A DNA stretch of 64,000 bases from Dyella sp. S184 (GTDB taxonomy: Bacteria > Pseudomonadota > Gammaproteobacteria > Xanthomonadales > Rhodanobacteraceae), in contig NZ_LMUE01000005.1 of the NCBI RefSeq assembly GCF_009766065.1, forward strand, positions 62,001 through 126,000. The letters are read 5' to 3'. Both the position numbers and the translations under genes were made by a program. Below, in pieces: positions 8,251-17,178 of this stretch; the first letter of the stretch is position 1, and each line of letters starts with the position of its first letter. A model generated the notes under the pieces. The model saw only the letters and a program-made list of their open reading frames with translations. It did no database searches and was not told where the DNA came from.

Positions 8251-8686
8251 TGGCCGGTCTTGTAAACATCGAAGCATAAGGTCTGCCAACTTGCGTTCTC
8301 AGCCATCTGAAGGACCAGATCGGCCGTAAGAAACGAGGATTTAGGGCAGATGTAGCCTGTTTCAGCGCAATACCCCAAATGAGATCAATTTCTCGCTGAG
8401 GTGAGTTGGCTGCGCACTTTTTGGCGGTTATTGACCCAAAGAGGCCGACTTATGAGGGGTATGCCGGCTGAGCGAGCACGTTCGGTCATACCCGACTTGA
8501 AAGAGCGAGCTACGACCTCTGCCGATACGCACGAACGTGCAGAGCTTGTGGAGGTCATACGCTGTAGCGGCGTATAGACGTATAGACGGCGGGATAAAGA
8601 CAGCATTACCTTTGCGACCTCACGGCCCTTTGCGCATGCGATTAGCGATGAGTTGCTTGGTGATCTCGAAGCATGAGGAAACGTAA
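8251..8686. other. Sub-terminal region without a convincing gene
   Basis: No open frame here shows family-like sequence. A 111-residue minus-strand frame (8385-8720) overlaps the next gene head-on and looks like a shadow. A short plus-strand frame (about 8450-8576) has no recognisable relatives. The region likely holds the promoter of the downstream regulator, whose ribosome-binding site GAGG lies just before ATG 8687. Confidence 0.5.
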
Positions 8687-9724
8687 ATGGCCACGCGACG
8701 TACTGTAGTAGATGCTCCAAGGCCCTTGGAGGCTCTAGGCATCGACGAAATGGAGGAGCGCGCTTATGGCGTACTTCTTGAACACCGTATGGCGACGGCG
8801 GCGGAAGTCGCCAACTTGCTATCCCTATCAGCGCCTAGTGCTCAGCGCCTGCTCGATAGCATCGAGTTGAAGGGGTTGGTCTCCCACTCGTCTGACCGTC
8901 CAAGACGCTATGTCGCTGCGCCACCGGAGCTCGCGGTAGAGGCACTCATTAGTCAACGCCAGGCTGGTCTGGAGTTTGCGCGTTCAGCTATACCAGCGTT
9001 GAAGGGTCGCTTCCTGGCGTTTGCTGATCCTCGTGAGAACGAATTGGCTGTCGAGATCATCAAAAACCGTGCAGCCCTGAGTCAAATCTTTACTCAGGTA
9101 ATAGACACGACTCGAAGTGAGATTCTTGGCTTCCAACGTGCACCTGCGTTAAATATTGCTTTTCAAGAAGTGCCGAAAGGGGTTCGCGTACGCAACATCT
9201 CCGACACGGGATTTCTTGGCTTACCTAACGCGCTCGAATTGATGCGCAGCGCCGTGGAGAACGGTGAAGAAGCCCGGATTTTCCCCGCTTTGCCGGTGAA
9301 AATGCTTATTGCGGACCAACGGATTGCACTTATCCCGTTGAGATTAGACGACATGGATGGTCCGACCCTCTTGGTGAGGGCATCTTCATTGCTGGACGGC
9401 CTCCGCTCACTTTTCGAATTGACCTGGGAACGATCGACGCCTGTCGTGTTTACACGAACCGGTAAATTGGTCGCCGGAAAAGCTGATGCCCGATGGTCCG
9501 ACGCGGCCGAGCAAATCATTCCCTTGCTGGCCGCAGGCCTCAATGACAAGGCGATCGCACACGAGGCGGGTATCTCGTCTATGACCCTGACCCGACGCAT
9601 CAATGAACTCATGAAGTCCTTTGATACTCGAACGAGGTTCCAGCTGGGTTGGCGCGCCGCCCTGGATGCATTTCCAAACGGGTTAACGCCAAGTTCCAAG
9701 GCGAGAACGCGATCCTCGCGCTGA
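8687..9724 (+). CDS. TrmB-like regulator with C-terminal LuxR-type HTH
   Basis: The 345-residue cytoplasmic protein joins two DNA-binding modules. Residues about 15-75 form a winged helix of TrmB/MarR type (MATAAEVANLLSLSAPSAQRL). A middle region resembles the phospholipase-D-like/TrmB effector domain, with strands such as EILGFQRAP. Residues about 265-330 form a LuxR-type HTH (GLNDKAIAHEAGISSMTLTR). This architecture is better known from actinobacteria. The start is supported by GAGG nine bases upstream. It is the first gene inside the left transposon end and precedes the two S53 peptidase genes, so it is a candidate regulator of them. A large inverted repeat lies after its stop. The ligand is unknown. 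Confidence 0.75.
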   Translation: MATRRTVVDAPRPLEALGIDEMEERAYGVLLEHRMATAAEVANLLSLSAPSAQRLLDSIELKGLVSHSSDRPRRYVAAPPELAVEALISQRQAGLEFARSAIPALKGRFLAFADPRENELAVEIIKNRAALSQIFTQVIDTTRSEILGFQRAPALNIAFQEVPKGVRVRNISDTGFLGLPNALELMRSAVENGEEARIFPALPVKMLIADQRIALIPLRLDDMDGPTLLVRASSLLDGLRSLFELTWERSTPVVFTRTGKLVAGKADARWSDAAEQIIPLLAAGLNDKAIAHEAGISSMTLTRRINELMKSFDTRTRFQLGWRAALDAFPNGLTPSSKARTRSSR

Positions 9725-10161
9725 AAACATGAGTCGGACAGGCTGCTCATGTTGTTGCAAGATCGTGATCGACTAGTGATGCATTTACACCAAGTTGTAA
9801 ATGCATCAGCACTTTCTGTTGTGGTGCTGCTCGGGCGAGCCGATACTCGATCACAGCTCTGGAAAAGCCTCAAAGCTGGTCGCAAGCCATCACGTTTCCC
9901 TTAGAGACACTACCGCTTGCCACTCCATCATCTTTGATTGAACGGGGACATGTACGACCCAACCTTCGCCCTCCCTCGCTGGAGCGGTGACGGCTGTCCG
10001 CGAGAAAAATAAGCAGTTTGTAGGCGAGGGTGCGCTTAGGAATACAAGCGTGATGAGCGGGAGGGAGGCTGAAGAGATGTTCACAGGTAGCGAGCTTCGC
10101 CAAAGACGAGCCGGCTAGGGCGCCTCCCATTTTTTGACCAACTTTGTAGTGGGGTTCGATC
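9725..10161. promoter_or_regulatory. Intergenic region with a 13-bp-arm inverted repeat upstream of the S53 genes
   Basis: Arms TGATGCATTTACA (9777-9789) and TGTAAATGCATCA (9796-9808) are exact complements around a 6-base loop. There is no T-run after it, so it may be an operator for the preceding regulator rather than a terminator. The remaining 350 bases to the S53 start hold no convincing gene and presumably contain the peptidase promoter. Confidence 0.6.
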
Positions 10162-12543
10162 ATGAAACAAACACATTTTATTTTGAGTGCATGCATTGCG
10201 ACCGCGCTGGCTAGCGGGGCCGGAGCATTAAAGGCGCAAACGGCGACAGGCATGACTAGCGCCACAGCGACAATCGATAATGCCAACGAAGCTCCTCGGG
10301 TCACCCTGGCCGTTACCAATGCCAACGTGACTATGCTTCCGAGGACTCATCTTGGATTTGTAGCCAAAGCTTCATCGAGCGTGCCGCTCGCGAGCGAAAC
10401 GAAAATGAACCACCTGCAGCTGGTGCTCAAACCCAGCGCGATGCGGACGGCGGCAATGGAGGGGCTGATTGCCAACCAGCATAATCCCAAGTCCGCCCAG
10501 TTCCAGAAGTGGTTGACACCTGCACAGTTCGGCGAACAGTTCGGCGTAGTCGATAGCGATATCGCCGCTGTGACCGCGTGGTTGACCGCCCAGGGCTTCA
10601 CCGTCAACAACGTGTACCCGAACAAGACACAAATCGATTTCAGCGGCACGGTGGCGCAGGTCAACCAGGCGTTCCACACACAGGAAAGCATTTACACCCT
10701 TGGCAAGGATAAGCACCTGGCCAATGCCAGCGACATCAGCGTCCCGGCAGCGTTGCAGCCAGTGATTGCCGGTGTCATGGGGCTCAACGACTTTCACCCC
10801 ACAGCGCTGCACACCGCGTCGAAATCAAAGATTGCACAGTGGAGCGGGTCGAAGAAGGGATTTGTGCCTACGACTACCAACCCGACAACGGGAGCGAAAG
10901 TGATCGGTCAAGCCCTTGCTTTCGGAGGAAGCCTACGCGGCTTGGTGCCCAACGACATGGCTACGATGTACGGTATCAAGACGATTCGTGCCAACGGCGT
11001 GACGGGCAAAGGTATCACCATTGCGGTGGTGGAAAATGGTGACATGGTTCCGTCGGATTGGAGCGATTTCGTCAGCCAATTCAACCTTGGCCAGTATGGC
11101 GGCACGTTCAATTTGATCAATCCTGCGCCCACGAGCGGGCCGAATAACTGCAGCGATCCATCGGTGGCAACCTTTGGTGAATCCGTCGAAACCATTCTAG
11201 ATGCCGAGTGGGCGACCGCGATTGCCCCTGGCGCGAGTATCGAGGTAGCTACGTGCTCCAACGACACCGCCGACCTGTCCGGCCCTTCGACGACGAACTT
11301 CTTTGGGGGTACGTTCATTGCGGCGACGAACTTGGTCAACGGCGCTACGCGGCCAGACGTCATCAGCGCCAGTTACGGTTTTGGCGAGTTTTTTGTGGAT
11401 AGCGCCAGCAAGACCGCGATTGACCTGATGTGGGCGCAGGCGGATGCCGAGGGCATCTCCGTGTTCGTGTCGACGGGTGACTCGGGTTCCAATCCGAGTT
11501 TTAATGGTGAGCTTATTAACGGCGCCTATGGCAATAACGCGGTCGATGCGAATGCATTCGCCACTTCGCCTCATGATACCGGCGTCGGTGGTACAGACTT
11601 GGCAGACGTTCTCGACGGCACGACCAGCCAATACTTTGCCGCCACGCCAAGTGCGGTGGGCGGATCAGCGCTGTCCTATGTGCCAGAGATTCCCTGGAAC
11701 GCAAGCTGCGCTAACGGTGTTGCAGCGACGTCTGCCGGCTATAGCAGTGCTGTTGCGTTCTGCCTCAATGCACTGAAACATGATCCCTCGGGTTGGTACT
11801 TCACATCGGAGGGATCCAGCGGCGGCCCTTCCTCGGTGGATGCGAAGCCGGCGTGGCAGCGGCAAATATACAACGCTGCGAAAGACCAATCGCGCGATCT
11901 GCCCGATGTAGTCCTGTTTGGTGGATCGTATGGCGGCAACTCCTTAGTGATTCTCTGTACCGCGGCTTATCCGTGTCTACCGGGTTGGACCGGTCCGGTC
12001 GAACTCGTTGAAGGTACTTCGCTGTCCGCACCCATGTTTGCCGGTGTTCAGGCTTTGATGGACCAGGGACTGGCTGCGCGCGGTTTACCCACCGACCAGG
12101 GAAATGCAGCACCCACGTTGTACGCCTTGGCGGCTAACGAATATGGCGGTGCGACAGGTCCAACACCAGCCAGTCTGGCCGCTTGCAATGCTAACAACGG
12201 TGCCACGGGAACCGGTAGTTGTGTGTTTCACAACGTCACGCGGGGCTCGAACTCCACGCAATGTTTTGCTCAAACGAATTTCACCACACCTAATTGCTAC
12301 TACTACGGCGTGTTCGATGACCACAACAGCCCTAGCTTGCCACCGTATACCAACCCTGAATTGGTGGTTTCCATTGGCCTCACTACTGCCGACGCGGCGC
12401 CCACTGCGTACGGCACGGGCAACAAAGCGTTCGGTGCCCAGCCTGGCTGGAGCTTCGCCTCAGGACTCGGGTCGGTGAATGCCACAAATCTGTTGATTGC
12501 ATGGCGGGCGTTCGTCAACGCGCCATCCGCTGCCCCGCAATAA
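10162..12543 (+). CDS. Secreted S53 (sedolisin/kumamolisin-type) serine-carboxyl peptidase with pro-domain
   Basis: The 793-residue preproprotein has a signal peptide (about residues 1-26, ending ALKAQ), a Pro-kumamolisin activation domain (about 80-215, with QFQKWLTPAQFGEQFG) and an S53 catalytic domain (about 240-790). The catalytic residues appear intact: Glu343 and Asp347 in VETILDAEW, oxyanion Asp440 in STGDSGS and nucleophile Ser620 in EGTSLSAP. The usual C-terminal calcium site looks altered: NVTRG replaces the canonical D-V-T and PGWS replaces G-W-D. Family members are secreted acid endopeptidases that self-cleave their pro-domain. It is followed after 53 bases by a close paralogue. 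It is probably exported to the periplasm or medium and used for protein degradation at low pH. Confidence 0.92.
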   Translation: MKQTHFILSACIATALASGAGALKAQTATGMTSATATIDNANEAPRVTLAVTNANVTMLPRTHLGFVAKASSSVPLASETKMNHLQLVLKPSAMRTAAMEGLIANQHNPKSAQFQKWLTPAQFGEQFGVVDSDIAAVTAWLTAQGFTVNNVYPNKTQIDFSGTVAQVNQAFHTQESIYTLGKDKHLANASDISVPAALQPVIAGVMGLNDFHPTALHTASKSKIAQWSGSKKGFVPTTTNPTTGAKVIGQALAFGGSLRGLVPNDMATMYGIKTIRANGVTGKGITIAVVENGDMVPSDWSDFVSQFNLGQYGGTFNLINPAPTSGPNNCSDPSVATFGESVETILDAEWATAIAPGASIEVATCSNDTADLSGPSTTNFFGGTFIAATNLVNGATRPDVISASYGFGEFFVDSASKTAIDLMWAQADAEGISVFVSTGDSGSNPSFNGELINGAYGNNAVDANAFATSPHDTGVGGTDLADVLDGTTSQYFAATPSAVGGSALSYVPEIPWNASCANGVAATSAGYSSAVAFCLNALKHDPSGWYFTSEGSSGGPSSVDAKPAWQRQIYNAAKDQSRDLPDVVLFGGSYGGNSLVILCTAAYPCLPGWTGPVELVEGTSLSAPMFAGVQALMDQGLAARGLPTDQGNAAPTLYALAANEYGGATGPTPASLAACNANNGATGTGSCVFHNVTRGSNSTQCFAQTNFTTPNCYYYGVFDDHNSPSLPPYTNPELVVSIGLTTADAAPTAYGTGNKAFGAQPGWSFASGLGSVNATNLLIAWRAFVNAPSAAPQ

Positions 12544-12596
12544 CGCGGGACAGCACGCCATCCACTTTCGATCAACTTATTCGATGAGGCTTCATC

Positions 12597-14984
12597 ATGA
12601 AACAATCCTATTTCATTCTCAGTGCGTCGATCGCTGCCGCATTGGCCGGGGCCCCCGGCATGCTGCTGGCACAACCGCAGATTACCGTCGCAGCGCCCAC
12701 AGGTATTAGCGCCACCGAAGCGCCGCGGGTGACGCAGGCCGTGACCAACGGCAAACTGTCCACCCTGACGAAAACCCATCTCGGATTTACGACCCAAGCG
12801 CCGAGCACTCCCATGAGTCGCTCGACTTCAATGAATCATCTCCAATTGGTGCTCCAGCCTAGCGCGTTGCGGACAGCGGCCATGGAAGCGTTGATTGCCA
12901 ACCAGCACAACCCCAAATCCGCTCAGTTCCACAAGTGGCTCACACCGGAGCAGTTCGGCGAACAATTCGGCGTGGTCGATAGTGATATCGCCGCCGCGAC
13001 CGCGTGGTTGACGTCGCAAGGCTTCACCGTCAACAACGTGTACCCGAACAAGACACAGATCGATTTCAGCGGCACCGCAGCACAGGTGAATCAGGCGTTC
13101 CACACGCAGGAAAATATCTACACGATCAACAACGTCAAGCATTTTTCCAATGCCAGTGATATCAGTATTCCGGCGGCACTCGCACCCATCGTCGCTGGTG
13201 TGATGGGTTTGAACAATTTCCATGCAACGCCGTTGAACAAGAAATCGACATCTCAGGTTGGCCAGTGGGATGGTTCAAAGAAAGGGTTTGTGCCTAAGGC
13301 ATCCAAGAACCCGGCAATGGGTTCGAAAGTAATCGGACAGGCCATCCCAGTCGGTGGTTTAGGCAACGCGGACCGGGCCTTGGTGCCCAACGACATGGCC
13401 ACGATGTATGGCATTAAGACGATTCGTGCCAATGGCGTGACGGGCAAAGGCATCACCATTGCGGTGGTTGGAAAATATGACATGGTTCCAGCGGATTGGA
13501 CCAATTTCGTTAGCCAATTCAACCTTGGCCAGTATGGCGGAACGTTTACACAGATCAATCCCGCACCTACCAGTGGGACGAATAACTGTGTCGATCCATC
13601 GGTGGCGAACTTCGGTGATTACTCTGGAACTGTTGAGGATGCCGAATGGGCGACCGCGATTGCCCCTGGCGCGAATATCGAGGTTGCCACCTGCTCCGAC
13701 TATACCGCCGACTTCTCGGGCTATGAGACGTCGAACTTCTTTGGGGGTACCTTCATCGCAGCCACCAACTTGGTCAACGCTTCCAGCGGCCGTCCGGACA
13801 TCATCAGCGTCGGCTACGCTGCTGGCGAGCTTTTGGTGGATAGCGCTAGTAAGACTGCGATCGATCTGATGTGGGCACAGGCGGACGCGGAAGGCATCTC
13901 TGTGTTCGTGGAGGCTGGTGATTCAGGCTTGAATCCGGATTTCGCGGATGCCCAAATCAACGGCTACGGCATCCCCGGCAACACGATGATTGATGTCAAC
14001 GCACTTGCCAGTTCGCCCCATGACACCGCTGTTGGGGGTACAGACCTCGCGGATATTCTTGATGGCACCACCAACCAGTACTTTGCTGCCACGCCGAGCG
14101 TGGTCGGCGGCTCAGCGCTTTCCTATGTACCGGAGATTGCCTGGAATGGGTCTTGCGGTAACGGTGTCGCCGCCAAGGCTTATGGTTACAGCAGTGCCGT
14201 CGCGTTCTGTCAGGATTACTACGCGGCGTATGATCCCGATGGATACTACCTGACGGCCAGTGCAGGCTCGGGTGGGCCATCATCCGTCGATGCCAAGCCG
14301 GCTTGGCAGCAGCAGGTATACAACGCGGCAAAGGATCATTTCCGCGATATTCCCGACGTGGCGCTATTTGCGGGATCTTTTGATAACTACACGTCGATAG
14401 TCGTCTGCGACTCCTACTACCCCTGCTCACCAGGATGGTCGACGCCGGTGCTTCTCGAAGAAAGTACAGGCATTTCCACATCGATGTTTGCTGGCATTCA
14501 AGCGTTGATCGATCAGGGCATCGCCGCGCGCGGACTTCCAGCGGATCAAGGTAATGCGGCGCCCACGCTTTATGCACTTGCCGCCAACGAATACGGTGGC
14601 GCTAGTGGTCCAACGCCCACCAGTCTTGCTTCCTGCAATGCAGACAACGGCGCAACCGGGACCAGCAATTGTGTATTCCACAACGTCACGCGTGGATCCA
14701 CTTCTTCCAATTGCTTCGAAATAAGCGCACCGAGTCCAGGTTTCGTCGCCAGTACAACTCCGAATTGCTACTACTACGCAGCGATTGTGAACAAAAACGG
14801 TTTTGTTGGAGCGGGCCAAGCCGGGCTAACCACCATCGACGACACACCCACCACGTATGGGGTAGGTAACAAAGCCTATGGCGCTCAGCCTGGATGGAGT
14901 TTTGCATCCGGTCTGGGTTCGGTAAACGCGACAAACTTGCTCATCGCCTGGCGCGCTTATGTCGGTGCACCGCCGGCGCTCTAA
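12597..14984 (+). CDS. Second S53-family paralogue, predicted catalytically dead
   Basis: The 795-residue product aligns with its neighbour over the whole length, including signal peptide, pro-domain (QFHKWLTPEQFGEQFG) and catalytic fold, so the pair arose by tandem duplication. Two of three catalytic residues are lost. The Glu position reads DYSGTVEDAEW (Gly344 in place of Glu), and the nucleophile loop reads EESTGISTSMF (Gly625 in place of Ser). Asp348 and oxyanion Asp442 remain. The conserved ISASYG of copy 1 is ISVGYAAG here. The frame is fully open with a good start, so this looks like a maintained pseudo-enzyme rather than a decaying gene. It might act as a chaperone, inhibitor or binding protein for the active copy. 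The two genes probably share a transcript. Confidence 0.9.
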   Translation: MKQSYFILSASIAAALAGAPGMLLAQPQITVAAPTGISATEAPRVTQAVTNGKLSTLTKTHLGFTTQAPSTPMSRSTSMNHLQLVLQPSALRTAAMEALIANQHNPKSAQFHKWLTPEQFGEQFGVVDSDIAAATAWLTSQGFTVNNVYPNKTQIDFSGTAAQVNQAFHTQENIYTINNVKHFSNASDISIPAALAPIVAGVMGLNNFHATPLNKKSTSQVGQWDGSKKGFVPKASKNPAMGSKVIGQAIPVGGLGNADRALVPNDMATMYGIKTIRANGVTGKGITIAVVGKYDMVPADWTNFVSQFNLGQYGGTFTQINPAPTSGTNNCVDPSVANFGDYSGTVEDAEWATAIAPGANIEVATCSDYTADFSGYETSNFFGGTFIAATNLVNASSGRPDIISVGYAAGELLVDSASKTAIDLMWAQADAEGISVFVEAGDSGLNPDFADAQINGYGIPGNTMIDVNALASSPHDTAVGGTDLADILDGTTNQYFAATPSVVGGSALSYVPEIAWNGSCGNGVAAKAYGYSSAVAFCQDYYAAYDPDGYYLTASAGSGGPSSVDAKPAWQQQVYNAAKDHFRDIPDVALFAGSFDNYTSIVVCDSYYPCSPGWSTPVLLEESTGISTSMFAGIQALIDQGIAARGLPADQGNAAPTLYALAANEYGGASGPTPTSLASCNADNGATGTSNCVFHNVTRGSTSSNCFEISAPSPGFVASTTPNCYYYAAIVNKNGFVGAGQAGLTTIDDTPTTYGVGNKAYGAQPGWSFASGLGSVNATNLLIAWRAYVGAPPAL

Positions 14985-15030
14985 TCGCATGCAAGTTCTT
15001 GGGCATTGAAGTTGGTCATGCGTAATTTAC

Positions 15031-15058
15031 CTGGCGACAGGACGTCGCCAGATTTTCT
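15031..15058 (+). terminator. Rho-independent terminator after the S53 pair
   Basis: Arms CTGGCGAC (15031-15038) and GTCGCCAG (15044-15051) with a 5-base loop are followed by ATTTTCTT. It ends the S53 transcript; the other bases between 14985 and 15303 show no gene. Confidence 0.8.
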
Positions 15059-15303
15059 TATGCATGTTTCTGGATATTCAGAAGCAGGTTGTCAGCAGAC
15101 GGCAATGTAACTGCTCCACCAAGGGCCTGTTCATAGTCTCCTTTTTAACGCGCAGCTAGTTCAGTGCAGGGGGTCTTGTGCCTATCAAGTGACTATGTCA
15201 CCAGGCATTCCAGAACCCATCGCTCGTCGCCGAGCAATTCCTATTTTTTTCGTTTGCAATTGACCTTGTGGCGGCATCGAAGATGCCTGATGGTTGAGGA
15301 TCC

Positions 15304-16068
15304 ATGCCCCTTATTTCCCTGCACCTGCCGAAGACAGGTGGAACAAGTTTCAAGGCGTCGTTGATGGAGCATTTCGGTGATCGCTACCGGAATGATTACA
15401 GCGATCAGGCCCTTAGCCACTCGCGGCTCGATCGGTTCAGAGCAGCTCTCTCGGCTGGCGAAGTCATTGCCGACCAAGGGCTGGATAACATCGAGTGCGT
15501 GCACGGACACTTCATGCCGGTGAAGTACCAGCGGCTCGATACCAAGGGCGCCTTGACGTTTGTTACCTGGATGAGAGAGCCAGTGGCACGCATGCTTTCT
15601 CACTATGATTATTGGCGAGCGAACTATGATGAAAAAAACGCCACGCCGAATCACCGAAAGTTCATTGAGGAAGGCTGGACGCTGGAGCAGTTTTGCCTGA
15701 GCGAACAGTTCAGAAATATCTACACGCAATATCTGTGGGGTTTCCCCTTGGAGAGGTTTGCCTTCGTCGGTATCACCGAATACTACAGAGAGGACATGCT
15801 TGAGTTCTCCGAGCGCTTCCTGTCCACCAGTTTGCAGCCCCGATACTTGAACGCGATGAAGTACGGGATTTCACGTCGCATCGTTGATGACGTGTTTCTG
15901 GAAAAGGTGCGTGACTTCCACGCGGCCGACATGCAGCTGTATCAGCGAGCATTGCGATGGCGGCAAGCAAGGTTTCGTTCCAACCAAGAAAAGAAACAGA
16001 AAGTCTTGGTCAGAATGGCCATGGATCTAGCAAAGATTGCGCATCGCCAAATGTTGAATAAAGAATAG
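15304..16068 (+). CDS. Sulfotransferase-family protein (PAPS-dependent)
   Basis: The 254-residue protein has the 5'-phosphosulfate-binding loop LHLPKTGGTSFK near the N-terminus and the 3'-phosphate-binding motif REPVARMLSHYDYW about 90 residues later. Both are hallmarks of the Sulfotransfer_2 family, which moves sulfate from PAPS to carbohydrates or other acceptors. No signal peptide is visible. A GAGG box 8 bases before the ATG supports the start. It is transposon cargo between the S53 genes and a zone of gene fragments, with no sulfate-activation genes nearby, so PAPS would come from the host. The acceptor is unknown. Confidence 0.85.
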   Translation: MPLISLHLPKTGGTSFKASLMEHFGDRYRNDYSDQALSHSRLDRFRAALSAGEVIADQGLDNIECVHGHFMPVKYQRLDTKGALTFVTWMREPVARMLSHYDYWRANYDEKNATPNHRKFIEEGWTLEQFCLSEQFRNIYTQYLWGFPLERFAFVGITEYYREDMLEFSERFLSTSLQPRYLNAMKYGISRRIVDDVFLEKVRDFHAADMQLYQRALRWRQARFRSNQEKKQKVLVRMAMDLAKIAHRQMLNKE

Positions 16069-16242
16069 ATGAAGTGTTCTGTGCGCATTCGGTTGTTGTA
16101 CGTGCTCATGCACGGACAAAATAAGAAGAAGAGAATCCGAAGGGCTAGGCAATGAATAGAGAGAAATACAAAGTGGGCCCGATGAATCCGACGTCCCCCT
16201 CCCTGAACGCGCGGGTCAGACCCTTAGCTCTGATCAACAACG

Positions 16243-16464
16243 CATTCTCGAACTCAAAGACGGGGAAAGTTTCTTGCTAGAGGCGATTCTTGACGCCGAA
16301 AGTGATGGTGACATTCCACGGTTACATCGCCATAGCCCATCGCCGCTCGTTTGTCAGGCTTGGCTCGCGCACGTCGTGTGCGACTCGCATACCGCGTGAT
16401 TGACAAGAACACCGTTCGAATCTGGAGGATAGGTCAGATCGGTCAAGGTAGGCACGCAGACTAG
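16243..16464. repeat. 222-bp direct repeat, copy 1, with remnant of a RelE/ParE-like toxin
   Basis: This block matches 17923-18144 without gaps at an offset of exactly 1680 bases, with about 20 mismatches by eye. In both copies the right half can be read as the C-terminus of a RelE/ParE-like toxin (RVRLAYRVIDKNTVRIWR); copy 1 has a TAG stop just upstream (CCATAGCCC). No start codon or antitoxin partner remains. Upstream bases 16069-16242 show nothing recognisable. Confidence 0.7.
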
Positions 16465-16575
16465 TAACTAGGGTCGCGCTACTTCAGATACTAGGTGTTG
16501 CTTCATGGGCAGCGTCCGTTCGGAACCTTCGCGCGCGAAACCTGCCGTCCGCGTTTCATGATAGCCATGTCACTC

Positions 16576-16743
16576 TCGCGGATTTCCTTCAGCGAGCGCT
16601 GACCAAAGCATCGCTTGCGCCGGCAACTTCGGCAGGAGGGTATTTTTGTCGGGATATCGTTCGGTGCCACGCTTGCCGCGGCACTGCAGGTCGCAGCGGA
16701 TGCGCCGCAGGGCTCGGTGCTGCTGGTGATGCTGCCGGATACC
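16576..16743 (+). pseudogene. Fragment of a PLP-dependent cysteine synthase-type enzyme
   Basis: The plus strand reads RRQLRQEGIFVGISFGATLAAAL and soon after SVLLVMLPDT, which matches the C-terminal part of cysteine synthase/cystathionine beta-synthase proteins (…EEG-FVGISSGA… and …LPDTGERYLST). The homology stops abruptly after LPDT at about 16743, where a LysR fragment on the other strand begins. There is no start and no catalytic lysine region, so this is a scar of a recombination event. Confidence 0.65.
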
Positions 16744-17091
16744 AATGGCGTGAGCACCGCGTACAAGATGTAGTCGGTTGCGGCGAACGTAAAAGCCTGA
16801 TGGCTGGTCGACGGATCAAAAACTTCGCTTGCTCCAAGCCCATCTGACAGCAGGTTGAGTGCCTGAGCGATTGGGTTAGCCAAGCCGCATGCTACGGGCG
16901 TCGGCGTCATAGTGTTCCCAGCGCGAATAAAGAGATCGTCTTCCAGTGACCCGGAGCCTGGCCAGTGCGTGGCTGAACGAAGATGGGCTCAGCGCCAGCT
17001 CATCTGCAGCGGCTACTACGCTCGCGCTGCGGTATAACGCGTCGAAAACCAGCAGTAAATTCAAGTCGAGCCGGCGCAGTGCAGAATGCAT
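16744..17091 (-). pseudogene. Frameshifted and truncated LysR-family regulator
   Basis: From ATG 17091 the minus strand encodes a normal LysR DNA-binding head (MHSALRRLDLNLLLVFDALY … SPSSFSHALARLR). At about 16945 the expected continuation LEDDLFIRAGNTMTPTP is found in another frame, showing an indel. That frame continues into the effector domain (FTFAATDYILYAVLTPL) and then ends at the junction with the cysteine-synthase fragment. It is therefore inactive. The head is complete enough to trace the subfamily, but not to deduce targets. Confidence 0.75.
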
Positions 17092-17178
17092 AGGTCTCAT
17101 CCGTCAATGAAGAAAATGCAGCATGCGCATGCTGCGCTTCCATTAAGATATGAGCATCTTTTATTCGCAGGCCTGTTC

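Noticed and set aside
8385-8720. A 111-codon minus-strand frame inside the left transposon end
   Set aside because: It overlaps the start of the regulator gene head-on, has no ribosome site I can see and no family-like sequence.
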